Source: Billgrantia endophytica (lineage in GTDB: Bacteria > Pseudomonadota > Gammaproteobacteria > Pseudomonadales > Halomonadaceae). Taken from it: 64,000 nucleotides of DNA. The stretch spans positions 124,001 to 188,000 of the forward strand of contig NZ_PNRF01000012.1 of assembly GCF_002879615.1 (NCBI RefSeq), in the 5' to 3' direction. This document shows, in pieces, positions 8,405-16,950 of the stretch. Made by a program: the position numbers and the translations under genes. Position 1 is the first letter of the stretch, and each line of letters opens with the position of its first letter. The notes beneath the pieces were generated by a model that was not told where the DNA came from, made no database searches, and saw nothing but the letters and a program-made list of their open reading frames with translations.

Positions 8405-8442
8405 TGGAATTTATATAAAAAAAGTACCGCTTTGTGGAATTT
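8405..8442. promoter_or_regulatory. direct repeat TGGAATTT, candidate IclR operator
   Basis: TGGAATTT occurs at 8405-8412 and again at 8435-8442, exactly 30 bp apart (about three helical turns), in the AT-rich gap between iclR and the demethylase gene. A TTGACG at 8447-8452 follows the second copy and could be the -35 of the rightward operon. Known IclR sites often contain GGAA cores. Binding is inferred. Confidence 0.5.
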
Positions 8443-8514
8443 TTCCTTGACGCTCGATTTTGCATCTCACATGCTCGAAACACAATCACAACAATCGTTA
8501 TGTGGTGATATCAG

Positions 8515-10602
8515 ATGACGATGCCCGACCTTCCCGACTCCCTGGCTCCTCTGTTTGTCCCATTGAGGATCAAGGGCCTGACGCTCAAGAATCGCATCAT
8601 GAGCACCAGCCATGCCCCCGGTTACGCCAGTGCGGGCAGGCCCACCGAACGCTACATGGCCTACCACGAGGCCAAGGCCGAGGGTGGACTTGCACTGACC
8701 TGCTTCGGCGGCTCTTCCTCGGTATCGCTCGACTCGCCCGCCGCCCAGTGGCGACAGATTTCCGTCGCTGACGACGGCATCGTACCGGCGTTCCGGCGCT
8801 TCGCCGAACGCATCCACCGTCATGACACGGCGCTGATGTGCCAGTTGAGCCACCTCGGCCACCGCTCGCGCTACGATACCGAACACTGGCTGGCCCCGGT
8901 CGCCCCTTCGCCGCTAAAAGAGTTTGTCCACCGCAGCTTTCCGCGCAGTCTGGATCGCTTCGACATCAAGCGCATCGTCGAGGACTTCGGTCACGCCGCC
9001 CGACGCTGTCGCGAGGGAGACATCGACGGCGTCGAGATCATCAGTTCGGGCGCCCATCTGATCGGCCAGTTCCTGTCGCCAGCCACCAACCAGCGACATG
9101 ACGGCTACGGCGGCTCACTGGCCAACCGCATGCGTTTCGGCCTCGAGGTCTTCGAGTCGATCCGCCGCCATGCCGGGAACGACTACGTGGCGGGACTGCG
9201 TCTGTCCAGTGACGAGATGAGCCCCGGCGCTCTCGATCACGCCCAATGCATCGAAATCGCCGCCGCGTTCGCCCACTCTGGATTGATCGATTTCCTGACC
9301 GTTTCCACCGCCCAGAATGCCTCGCCGCTCGGCCTGGCGCGTGCCATTCCCGGCATGTGGGCAGCCCCTCATCCCTATGCGGAATTGGCCGGCGACCTGC
9401 GCCGCGCGGCGGGCATCCCGGTCTTCCATGCCGGACGCTTCCTGACCCTTGAGCAAGGCGCGGCGGCGCTCGAGGCGGGACAACTCGACATGGTCGGCAT
9501 GACCCGGGCACACATCGCCGACCCTCATCTGGTGCGCAAGGCCCTCGAAGGACGTACCCAGGAGATACGCCCGTGCGTGGGTGCCAACTACTGCGTCGAG
9601 CGCCTGCATCTTGGCGGCGTATCGCTATGCCTGCACAACGTCGCCACCGGTCGTGAAACCGCCCTGCCCCACATCATCGAAGCGGCACCGCGATCCCATC
9701 GCGTGGTCATCGTCGGTGCCGGGCCGGCGGGCCTGGAGGCGGCAAGAGTCTGCGCCGAACGCGGCCATCGGGTGGCGCTGTTCGAGGCATGCGAGACCGT
9801 CGGCGGACAAACCCTAGTCGCCGCCAGGGTCGACTGGCGCCGCAGCATGGCGGAGATCCCACGCTGGCTGGAAAGCCGCGTCCGCGCCCTGGGCGTCGAG
9901 TTACGCCTCGCCACGCAGGCGACTCCCGCCGAGGTACTGGCCCTGGAGCCGGATGTCGTGATTGTCGCAACGGGAGGTGTACCCAGCCTGGGGCAGTTCG
10001 AGGGCAGCCAACTGGCCGTCAGCGCGCGTGACATCCTTGCCGAAAAAGTGCCACCTGGCCGGCGCGTGCTGCTGTTCGACGACAATGGCTATCACCAAGG
10101 GCCATCCTGCGCCGAATACCTGCTCGAACGCGGCGCGGAAGTGGAGATCGTAACTCCCGAGCGTAGCCTCGGCGTGGAGATGAGCGCATCCAACTATGCC
10201 ATCCACCTGCGCCACATCCATGCCGGCGGCGGCACCATCACCCCCGACCACCGGCTCATCCGGCTGGAGCGTACGGCACATGGCCTGCAAGCCGTGCTGC
10301 GCAACGAATACAGCGAACGCGAGTGCCTGCGCGAGATCGACCAGGTCGTCGTCGAGCACGGCTCGCTACCCGACGACGAGCTGTTCCACGCACTGGCGCC
10401 AATGGCCAGCAATGCCGGCAGGACCGACTGGCAGGCATTCGTCGAGCTCGCTCCCCAGCCCGAGCCGGACGACCCGGCGGGCTTCACGATCTTTCGCATT
10501 GGCGACGTACTGGCGAGCCGCGACGTGCATGCCGCCATGTTCGACGCCATGCGACTGAGCCTGGCAATCGGCATCGACCGGGCACCACGCACTACTCCCT
10601 GA
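8515..10602 (+). CDS. OYE-type demethylase of N-methylated amino acids (DgcA / N-methylproline demethylase-like)
   Basis: A 695-residue protein of the 2,4-dienoyl-CoA reductase / trimethylamine dehydrogenase family. An FMN-binding TIM barrel spans residues 1-340, an iron-sulfur segment 350-375 and an FAD/NAD(P) domain from about 395 (VVIVGAGPAGLEAA). Canonical members bind 4Fe-4S with four cysteines; here I see Cys354, Cys360 and Cys372, and Ala357 where the second would be. To my recollection this CVGA-x-x-C pattern is shared by dimethylglycine (DgcA) and N-methylproline demethylases, which makes oxidative N-demethylation the best guess. It begins the ABC transporter operon. A dienoyl reductase role is less likely in this context. 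Confidence 0.75.
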   Translation: MTMPDLPDSLAPLFVPLRIKGLTLKNRIMSTSHAPGYASAGRPTERYMAYHEAKAEGGLALTCFGGSSSVSLDSPAAQWRQISVADDGIVPAFRRFAERIHRHDTALMCQLSHLGHRSRYDTEHWLAPVAPSPLKEFVHRSFPRSLDRFDIKRIVEDFGHAARRCREGDIDGVEIISSGAHLIGQFLSPATNQRHDGYGGSLANRMRFGLEVFESIRRHAGNDYVAGLRLSSDEMSPGALDHAQCIEIAAAFAHSGLIDFLTVSTAQNASPLGLARAIPGMWAAPHPYAELAGDLRRAAGIPVFHAGRFLTLEQGAAALEAGQLDMVGMTRAHIADPHLVRKALEGRTQEIRPCVGANYCVERLHLGGVSLCLHNVATGRETALPHIIEAAPRSHRVVIVGAGPAGLEAARVCAERGHRVALFEACETVGGQTLVAARVDWRRSMAEIPRWLESRVRALGVELRLATQATPAEVLALEPDVVIVATGGVPSLGQFEGSQLAVSARDILAEKVPPGRRVLLFDDNGYHQGPSCAEYLLERGAEVEIVTPERSLGVEMSASNYAIHLRHIHAGGGTITPDHRLIRLERTAHGLQAVLRNEYSERECLREIDQVVVEHGSLPDDELFHALAPMASNAGRTDWQAFVELAPQPEPDDPAGFTIFRIGDVLASRDVHAAMFDAMRLSLAIGIDRAPRTTP

Positions 10603-10630
10603 CCATGACATCCTAAACAAGGACAACACC

Positions 10631-11458
10631 ATGTCACCGTACAATGCCCTCATCGGCGGTGTGACCGCCACACTACTGCTCGGCTTCGCTGCACAGGCTC
10701 AATCCGACACCCTCGCAGACATTCGGGAGCGCGACGTGCTGAGCGTCGGCATCAAGAACGACTACCCACCGTACGGTTACCTCGACGAGAACAATGAGAT
10801 CGTCGGCTTCGAGATCGAACTGGTGCGTTACATCGCCAATGAGTTACTGGGTTCGCCGGACAAGGTCGAGCTGATCCCGGTAGTCGCCTCCAATCGTATC
10901 GAGTTGCTCAATTCCGGGCGCATCGACCTGATCATGGCGACGCTGGGGGTGACCGAGGAGCGGGCCCAGGTGATCGACTTCACCGAGCATTACGTCTCCG
11001 CCGCCGGCGCCTCGGTGCTCGCCCGCCAGGAAGCGCGCTTCGATCAGTGGGAACAACTCGAAGGACAGAACGTCTGCGGTATCCAGGGCGCCTACTACAA
11101 CCGCACCCTGACCGACCACTATGGCATTCGCCTGGTCAACTTCACGGCACTGCCGGAAGCTTACCGCGCCCTGCAGGACAACCGCTGCGTGGCCATGGTC
11201 TTCGATGACATGACGCTGCGTCAGAAGCTCGGGGAGCCGGGCTGGGAAGGCTACAAGATCGCCGTCGAGCCCTATGAATACCTGCCGATGGCCGGTGGCG
11301 TGCGCAAGGGCGATGAGGCCTTCCTTGACGCCGTCAATGCAGCCATCGTCAAGGCCGAGGGAGAGGACCGGCTGATCGACTGGGAAGGCGAGTACGACAT
11401 GCCTCCGTCCGACCACATCGCCGCACGCGCCGAAGCCGCGCGCGCTGTGGCCGAGTGA
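10631..11458 (+). CDS. amino acid ABC transporter, periplasmic substrate-binding protein
   Basis: A 275-residue family 3 solute-binding protein. A signal peptide covers roughly residues 1-25 (hydrophobic core, AQA-like cleavage site). The mature domain begins with the typical RERDVLSVGIKNDYPPYGYLDENNEIVGFEIEL pattern of polar amino acid binders. It captures substrate in the periplasm for the two permeases and ATPase that follow. AAGGAC serves as ribosome site. It sits 28 bp after the demethylase gene and 9 bp before the first permease, so all are one operon. The ligand is probably an amino acid or N-methylated derivative. Confidence 0.9.
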   Translation: MSPYNALIGGVTATLLLGFAAQAQSDTLADIRERDVLSVGIKNDYPPYGYLDENNEIVGFEIELVRYIANELLGSPDKVELIPVVASNRIELLNSGRIDLIMATLGVTEERAQVIDFTEHYVSAAGASVLARQEARFDQWEQLEGQNVCGIQGAYYNRTLTDHYGIRLVNFTALPEAYRALQDNRCVAMVFDDMTLRQKLGEPGWEGYKIAVEPYEYLPMAGGVRKGDEAFLDAVNAAIVKAEGEDRLIDWEGEYDMPPSDHIAARAEAARAVAE

Positions 11459-11467
11459 CCCGAGCCC

Positions 11468-12184
11468 ATGTTCGGACTCGACTACTCCTGGCTCGGCGAC
11501 CCCGTCTACCAGCGCTGGCTGGTGGACGGGGTATGGGTCACCCTGCAACTGGCACTCGTCTCATCGCTGGCGGCGGTGGCGATCGGCCTGGTCGGTGCAC
11601 TGGGGCAAACCCTGCGACTATGGTGGCTGGACGCCTGCATCGAGCTGTTCGTGGAAATATTCCGCAATACGCCACCACTGCTGCAGATGCTGTTCTTCTA
11701 CTTCACCCTGACGCAGATCGGTTTCACCGTGACCGACCCCGTCACGGGATTGCAGCATCCCCTGCTCAGCGCCTTCGTGTCGGCAGCGATATCGCTGAGC
11801 CTGTTCGGCGGCGCGCTGTGCATCGAGGCGTTTCGCTCGGGGCTCGACGCGGTGCCCAAGGCAACCCTGGAAGCGGCTCGTTCGCTGGGCTACACCCGCC
11901 TGGGACTGTTCCGCCGCGTGCAGGCCCCAATCGCCGCGCGTGTCTGTCTGCCGTCGCTGACCAATATCCTCACCAACCTGTTCAAGACCACCTCGCAGGC
12001 CTCGGTGATCACCGTGCCGGAACTGATGTATGCCGCCGGGCAGGTCTACAGCGATACCTTCCGCACCCTCGAAATGATGCTGATGGTACTGCTGGTCTAC
12101 GTCACGCTGGTCAGTCTGCTGGCCTGGGCGCTGACCCTGGCCGAACGGTTGCTCGCCTACCCCGGTTATGGCAAAGGATTCTGA
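11468..12184 (+). CDS. amino acid ABC transporter permease 1 (HisQ/GlnP type)
   Basis: A 238-residue inner-membrane permease with about five membrane helices. The EAA loop of the family is visible (EAARSLGYTRLGLFRRVQAP, around residues 137-157), which contacts the ATPase. The N-terminus has the usual pattern for this family (WLVDGVWVTLQLALVSSLAAV). With the permease at 12186 it forms a heterodimeric channel for the binding protein at 10631. The gene ends one base before the next start codon. Confidence 0.9.
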   Translation: MFGLDYSWLGDPVYQRWLVDGVWVTLQLALVSSLAAVAIGLVGALGQTLRLWWLDACIELFVEIFRNTPPLLQMLFFYFTLTQIGFTVTDPVTGLQHPLLSAFVSAAISLSLFGGALCIEAFRSGLDAVPKATLEAARSLGYTRLGLFRRVQAPIAARVCLPSLTNILTNLFKTTSQASVITVPELMYAAGQVYSDTFRTLEMMLMVLLVYVTLVSLLAWALTLAERLLAYPGYGKGF

Positions 12185-12185
12185 C

Positions 12186-12998
12186 ATGCTCACCGACACC
12201 CGCTACCAGCGCCGCAAGCGCCTTGCCCTACTGGCCATCCTTGGCGCGGCGATCGCCTGGATCGCCTTCGACGCCTTGCTGGGCGGCAGCGCCGAGTGGG
12301 CCAGGGTCATCTCGCGCCTGCCCCTGCTGCTCACCGGCAGCGGCCCGGCATGGTCCATCCAGGGCGGCTTCGCCTTCAACGTGCTGATGGGAATGCTGAG
12401 CATGGCGATCGCCACACTGCTCGGTCTGCTGATGGGTATCGCATTGCTGGCACGCAACGCCTGGCTACGACGCGGAGCCTTCATGATCATGAATTTCCTG
12501 CGTAACTCACCATGGATCGTGCTGCTGTTCGCGATGCTCTATCTACTCCCTCACCGGGTCGAGCTGTTTGGCACGACGCTCTCTTTCTCTCCGTTCTTCA
12601 AGGCGGTCGTCGGCCTCAGCCTGCCCACCGCCGCCAACTTTGCCGAAATCATTCGCGGCGCGGTGGGCTCGGTGCACTCGGGGCAGTGGGAGTCGGCACG
12701 CTCGCTGGGCTACGGCACGGCGCAGATCTACCGCCAGGTGATCCTGCCACAGGCCCTGCGGCGCATGATCCCAGGGTGGATGAACCTCTATGCGCTGCTG
12801 ATGATCGCCACGGCCCTGGCCACCGTCACCGGGGTACAGGAGGTGGTCACACTGCTGCGAACCACCCTGGCCATGGAGAGCGAAACCGCCCTGGTCTACT
12901 TCTATCTCACGGTACTGCTGATGTTCTTCCTCTACTGCTATCCCATCGCGTTGCTCGCCCGGCGTCTGGAGAACCGGACCAAGGGGGACGCCATATGA
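12186..12998 (+). CDS. amino acid ABC transporter permease 2 (HisM type)
   Basis: A 270-residue second permease with several membrane helices. Its EAA loop (ESARSLGYGTAQIYRQVILP) lies at about residues 170-190. An in-frame ATG at 12168 overlaps the previous gene, but the ATG at 12186 has an AAGGA seven bases upstream and is preferred. The stop codon overlaps the start of the ATPase gene (ATGA), which indicates translational coupling. Confidence 0.88.
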   Translation: MLTDTRYQRRKRLALLAILGAAIAWIAFDALLGGSAEWARVISRLPLLLTGSGPAWSIQGGFAFNVLMGMLSMAIATLLGLLMGIALLARNAWLRRGAFMIMNFLRNSPWIVLLFAMLYLLPHRVELFGTTLSFSPFFKAVVGLSLPTAANFAEIIRGAVGSVHSGQWESARSLGYGTAQIYRQVILPQALRRMIPGWMNLYALLMIATALATVTGVQEVVTLLRTTLAMESETALVYFYLTVLLMFFLYCYPIALLARRLENRTKGDAI

Positions 12999-13744
12999 CG
13001 GCACGCAACCAATCCCTGATCGAACTCGACGGTATTCGCAAGTCGTTCGGCGGCAACGAAGTCTTGAAAGGCATCTCACTGAACGTCGCCAAGGGCGAGG
13101 CGGTGTGCATCATCGGACCATCCGGCTCGGGCAAGTCGACCATATTGCGCTGTATCAACGGGTTGATTCCCATCGATGAAGGCTTCGTGCGCGTCGGCAA
13201 GCACCGCGTTCACGAGATCCGCCACGAACGCGGCATGCGTCCCTTGCGTCGCCAGGTGGCGATGGTGTTCCAGCAATACAACCTGTTCCCCCACCGCACC
13301 GCGCTGGAGAACGTGATGATGGCTCCGGTACAGGTGCTCAAGCACGATCCTGGCGAGGTCCGTGAACGCGCCATCGCACTGATGGCCAAGGTGCGGCTGG
13401 CCGGCAAGGAGTCGAGCTACCCCGGCGAGCTTTCCGGCGGCCAGCAACAGCGCGTCGCGATTGCCCGAGCGCTGGCCATGCAACCGGAGATCATTCTGTT
13501 CGATGAAGTCACCGCCGCACTCGACCCGGAAACGGTCAAGGACGTGCTGACGACCATCCGCGAACTGGTCGAGGAAGGCATGACCTGCCTGCTGGTGACG
13601 CACGAGATGCGCTTTGCCCGTGAAGTGGCCGACCGAGTCTGTTTCACCGACCACGGCCTGATCGTCGAGAGCGCGCCGCCGGCGGCGCTTTTCGACACGC
13701 CGCAGGATCCGCGCACCCGCGAATTCCTGAGCCAGGTGCTATGA
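12995..13744 (+). CDS. amino acid ABC transporter ATP-binding protein (HisP/GlnQ type)
   Basis: A 249-residue ABC ATPase with Walker A GPSGSGKST, the signature LSGGQQQR and Walker B ILFDEVTAALD, all matching the polar amino acid (PAAT) subfamily. It powers import through the two permeases just upstream. The ATG overlaps the stop of the second permease by four bases, and its own stop overlaps the ATG of the FAD oxidoreductase at 13741, so import and oxidation genes are translationally coupled. Confidence 0.93.
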   Translation: MTARNQSLIELDGIRKSFGGNEVLKGISLNVAKGEAVCIIGPSGSGKSTILRCINGLIPIDEGFVRVGKHRVHEIRHERGMRPLRRQVAMVFQQYNLFPHRTALENVMMAPVQVLKHDPGEVRERAIALMAKVRLAGKESSYPGELSGGQQQRVAIARALAMQPEIILFDEVTAALDPETVKDVLTTIRELVEEGMTCLLVTHEMRFAREVADRVCFTDHGLIVESAPPAALFDTPQDPRTREFLSQVL

Positions 13745-15078
13745 CCCCTTGCCCGAGACATGTCATGTCCCAACACGCCTCAGTGCTCACCAGCGACTTC
13801 CGTGCCTCTCCCTATTGGTGGGAAGCCGCGCCGCCGGAAACCTGTCTGGACCCATTACCGCCACGCACCGAGGTGGTGATCATCGGCTCCGGCTATGCCG
13901 GTCTCAATGCCGCCATAGAACTGGCACGGCACGGTCGCGAGGTAGTGGTGCTCGATGCCGAGGAACTCGGCAGCGGAGCCAGCACGCGAACGGGAGGCAT
14001 GATCAGCAGCGGCCAGAAGCTGGTGGTGGGCGGCGCCATCAAGGGCATCGACTCGGCGCTCTTCGAACGCATGATCGAAGACTCCATCGACTCGTTCGCC
14101 TTCATTCAGCGACTGGTGCGCGACGAACGACTGGATGCCGACCTCGCCATCCACGGTCGCTTCTTCGGCGCCCACTGCCCCGGACAATTGCCCAAACTGT
14201 TCGAGATGGGCGACATCCTGCAGCGGGTCACCGGTGTCAACGTGCACCGTCTTTCACGCGAGAAGCAGCATAGCGTCATCGGTTCCGACTTCTATCACGG
14301 CGGCATCCTGGTAGACGACTATGGCGGACTGCACCCCGCCAAGTACCATCGAGCCCTGCGCGAGCTGGCCCGGCGTCAAGGCGCGCTGCTGCACTCGCAT
14401 GCCCGCGTCACCGCGATAGACGAGGCCGGCGCCGACCGACGGGTCGTCACCGCCCGCGGTAACATCCTTGCCCGGGACGTCATCATCGCCACCAATGGTT
14501 ACACCGATACCCTCGCCACTCCACGTCTGGCCAGACACGTGGTGCCGGTAAAAAGCTACCAGGTTGCCACCGAACCGTTGCCCGCCGATCTGCTGGAAGC
14601 ACTGATTCCCGGTGGCCGAATGATCACCGACAGCCGGCGCGACCTCATCTATGCGCGTCCCTCGCCGGACGGCACTCGTCTGCTGTTCGGTTCACGCCCC
14701 GGGTTGTGGCAGATCGGCGATCGGGAAGCCGCCGTCAAGCTGCGCCGGCGCATGCTGGAAATCTGGCCCGAGCTGTCCGACTATCGCATCAGCCACGCCT
14801 GGAGCGGCAAGGTGGGCATGACCATGGACAAGACCGCACACGTCGGCGAGATGGACAATGCGCACTTCGCCGTGGGCTGCAACGGCAACGGCGTAGCACT
14901 CATGTCCTGGCTGGGTCATCGCATGGCGCAGAAGCTGCTGGACAGCCAGCCGCGTCCCCTGTCGTTCGATCGCGAGTCTTTTCCGCGTCCGCTGCTCTAT
15001 AACGGGCGCCCATGGTTCCTACCCGTGGTCAGTGGCTGGTATCGCCTGCGCGATGCCCTGGACCGTCGCTTCGGCTGA
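13741..15078 (+). CDS. FAD-dependent oxidoreductase, OrdL / PuuB-like
   Basis: A 445-residue DAO-superfamily flavoprotein. The N-terminal WWEAAPPE segment, VIIGSGYAG dinucleotide fold (about residues 46-54) and GCNGNGVALMSWLG C-terminal motif are typical of the gamma-glutamylputrescine oxidase / OrdL group. It probably oxidises a secondary amine or N-substituted amino acid. The start overlaps the ATPase stop (ATGA); a second in-frame ATG at 13765 is possible. It is followed by a monomeric sarcosine oxidase-like gene, consistent with stepwise N-demethylation. Confidence 0.82.
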   Translation: MTPCPRHVMSQHASVLTSDFRASPYWWEAAPPETCLDPLPPRTEVVIIGSGYAGLNAAIELARHGREVVVLDAEELGSGASTRTGGMISSGQKLVVGGAIKGIDSALFERMIEDSIDSFAFIQRLVRDERLDADLAIHGRFFGAHCPGQLPKLFEMGDILQRVTGVNVHRLSREKQHSVIGSDFYHGGILVDDYGGLHPAKYHRALRELARRQGALLHSHARVTAIDEAGADRRVVTARGNILARDVIIATNGYTDTLATPRLARHVVPVKSYQVATEPLPADLLEALIPGGRMITDSRRDLIYARPSPDGTRLLFGSRPGLWQIGDREAAVKLRRRMLEIWPELSDYRISHAWSGKVGMTMDKTAHVGEMDNAHFAVGCNGNGVALMSWLGHRMAQKLLDSQPRPLSFDRESFPRPLLYNGRPWFLPVVSGWYRLRDALDRRFG

Positions 15079-15109
15079 GCACGGGGCATACGCACGAAGG
15101 AGTAGGCCA

Positions 15110-16285
15110 ATGCAAACCATACGCACCGATATCGCTGTCGTCGGCCTGGGCGCCATGGGCAGCGCGACGCTCTATCAACTGGCCCGGCGCGGTACCGAGG
15201 TCGTCGGCGTCGATCGCTTCCTTCCCCCGCACGACCGTGGCTCCAGCCATGGCGAGACGCGCATCACCCGCCAGGCGGTCGGCGAAGGTGCTGCCTACGT
15301 ACCCTTCGTGCTGGCTTCGCAGCGCATCTGGCGCGAGCTCGAGGAAGCCAGCGGCCACGAATTGTTCCACGCCTGTGGCGGGCTGATCATCGCCCCGCGC
15401 GACGCCAACGCCTCGCACCATGGCAAGACGGACTTCTTCGCCACCACCATGGCCACCGCCGAGCGCTTCGGGATCGCTCACCAGTTGCTCGAACGCGACG
15501 AGGTCATATCGCGCTTCCCGCAGTTTGCCGGCATGACCGACGATCAGTCGGCCTATTACGAACCCGGCGCCGGCTACCTGCACCCTGAGCGCTGCATCGA
15601 CGTGCAGCTCGGCCAGGCCCATCATTACGGCGCTCGTATACTCACCGGCAGTGCCGTGCAGGCAATGGAGAACAGCGCATACGGTGTGCGCCTGACGCTC
15701 GGCGACTCGCGCATTGACGCTCGCCAAGTGGCGGTGGCCGCCGGTGCCTGGTGCGGCGAACTGCTGGGCGCACCCTTCGCCCACCTGTTGACGGTGCGCC
15801 GCCAGGTGCTGCACTGGTTCGCACTCGACCCGCATGCCCGCTTCCCGCATCCCTCACCGATCCACATATGGATGCACGGCAGCGGCGACAGCGACTACTT
15901 CTATGGCTTCCCACCCCTGCCTGGAGCCCTCGATATCAAGGTCGCCACCGAACAGTACCACTCGGCGGTACACGCCGATGCCCTCGAGCGCCAGGTCGCC
16001 CCGCACGAGTCGGAAATGATGTTCGAACGCCACCTGCGCGGTCGCATGACCGGCGTTACGTCTCGGGTCGTCGATGCCAAGGCGTGCCTCTACACCGTCA
16101 CGCCCGATCACGGCTTCATCCTTGACACGCATCCTGATATGCCCGGGGTATTCGTCGTCTCGGCCTGCTCGGGTCACGGCTTCAAGCACTCCGCGGCCAT
16201 CGGTCAGGCGGTGGCGGAACGTCTCCTGGCGCAGCCCAGCGATTTCGATCTGTCGCCCTTTGCCCTGTCCCGTTTCCGGGTATGA
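15110..16285 (+). CDS. monomeric sarcosine oxidase / N-methyltryptophan oxidase-like flavoenzyme
   Basis: A 391-residue MSOX-type oxidase. The FAD motif VVGLGAMGSA is near the N-terminus (about residues 10-19), followed by GSSHGETRITR, a family hallmark. Cys326, in the motif KACLYTVTPDHGF, corresponds to the cysteine that binds FAD covalently in monomeric sarcosine oxidase. It would oxidise an N-methyl amino acid to the free amino acid, formaldehyde and hydrogen peroxide. The ATG at 15110 is chosen because AAGGAG lies upstream and the FAD motif starts eight residues in. It is the last gene of the island's rightward operon. Sarcosine is a plausible but unproven substrate. Confidence 0.87.
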   Translation: MQTIRTDIAVVGLGAMGSATLYQLARRGTEVVGVDRFLPPHDRGSSHGETRITRQAVGEGAAYVPFVLASQRIWRELEEASGHELFHACGGLIIAPRDANASHHGKTDFFATTMATAERFGIAHQLLERDEVISRFPQFAGMTDDQSAYYEPGAGYLHPERCIDVQLGQAHHYGARILTGSAVQAMENSAYGVRLTLGDSRIDARQVAVAAGAWCGELLGAPFAHLLTVRRQVLHWFALDPHARFPHPSPIHIWMHGSGDSDYFYGFPPLPGALDIKVATEQYHSAVHADALERQVAPHESEMMFERHLRGRMTGVTSRVVDAKACLYTVTPDHGFILDTHPDMPGVFVVSACSGHGFKHSAAIGQAVAERLLAQPSDFDLSPFALSRFRV

Positions 16286-16467
16286 CGCCAATCTCTCCTG
16301 TTCATCGTTTCCGTGCCATCCGGTGTCAGCAAGATGAGATCACTCGTGCTCTGAGTCATGCCAGAAAGGACATTGGCCGATAACTTAGCGACTATTACAG
16401 TGGTGATTGACTGCCAGTAAGAGGTAACTCCGTAAGTGAATCTTATGATCCGGAATCCGAGACCTAG

Positions 16468-16833
16468 TCAATCGAAACTCGATGCCGCACCTTGACTGGA
16501 AGGGCTAAACGAGCCGATGGGGCCGATCCAGTCATCCTCGACGAATTTTACGTCGGGTGCATTTACTAACACCTCGGCGAGAGCCTCCAATCGTGCCTTG
16601 CCAAATGTGAAGCCAAAGGGAATCTGGGCGGTTGGCTGCAGCACAAATGCGACCGGGCCAGCCAACAATGCGTCAGCTAGTGCTTCCGGCAACGGCCCCT
16701 CCATATCGCAGGCAACTGTTATAGGCTTCAGGCCCAGCAGATCAAGCATAGCAAGCAACCGGGGCTTGGTAGGCTCCTCGACCGCAACCAAATCCCCACG
16801 ACGGGCAGCACTCTTGATTATCGCAATGGGTCG
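16468..16833 (-). pseudogene. MocR-type regulator fragment (aminotransferase-like domain)
   Basis: About 120 residues match the middle of the aminotransferase-like domain of GntR/MocR regulators: RRGDLVAVEEPTKP, then ADALLAGPVAFVLQPTAQIPFG, then DVKFVEDDW. The DNA-binding domain, the first part of the aminotransferase domain and the PLP-lysine region are all missing, and the reading ends in unrelated residues. No start codon with a ribosome site is present. It is a decayed remnant. The flanks (16286-16467 and 16834-16950) hold nothing else I recognise. Confidence 0.7.
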
Positions 16834-16950
16834 CGGCAGTTGCCCTGGGCGCGTGGTGGTGGGGCCCCTATCGGGACGGCATCGAAAGGCTGAATGGACT
16901 TCATGAGACCGTCCAGGTGGAAATGCTCGGGTAGTCCGGCACGTCCGGCA

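Noticed and set aside
11455-12387. Rightward frame overlapping both ABC permeases
   Set aside because: Arg-rich shadow frame; the permease frames have clear helices and EAA loops.
12512-12994. N-terminal extension of the HisP-like ATPase
   Set aside because: It overlaps permease 2 and lacks ABC features; the ATG at 12995 is coupled to the permease stop.
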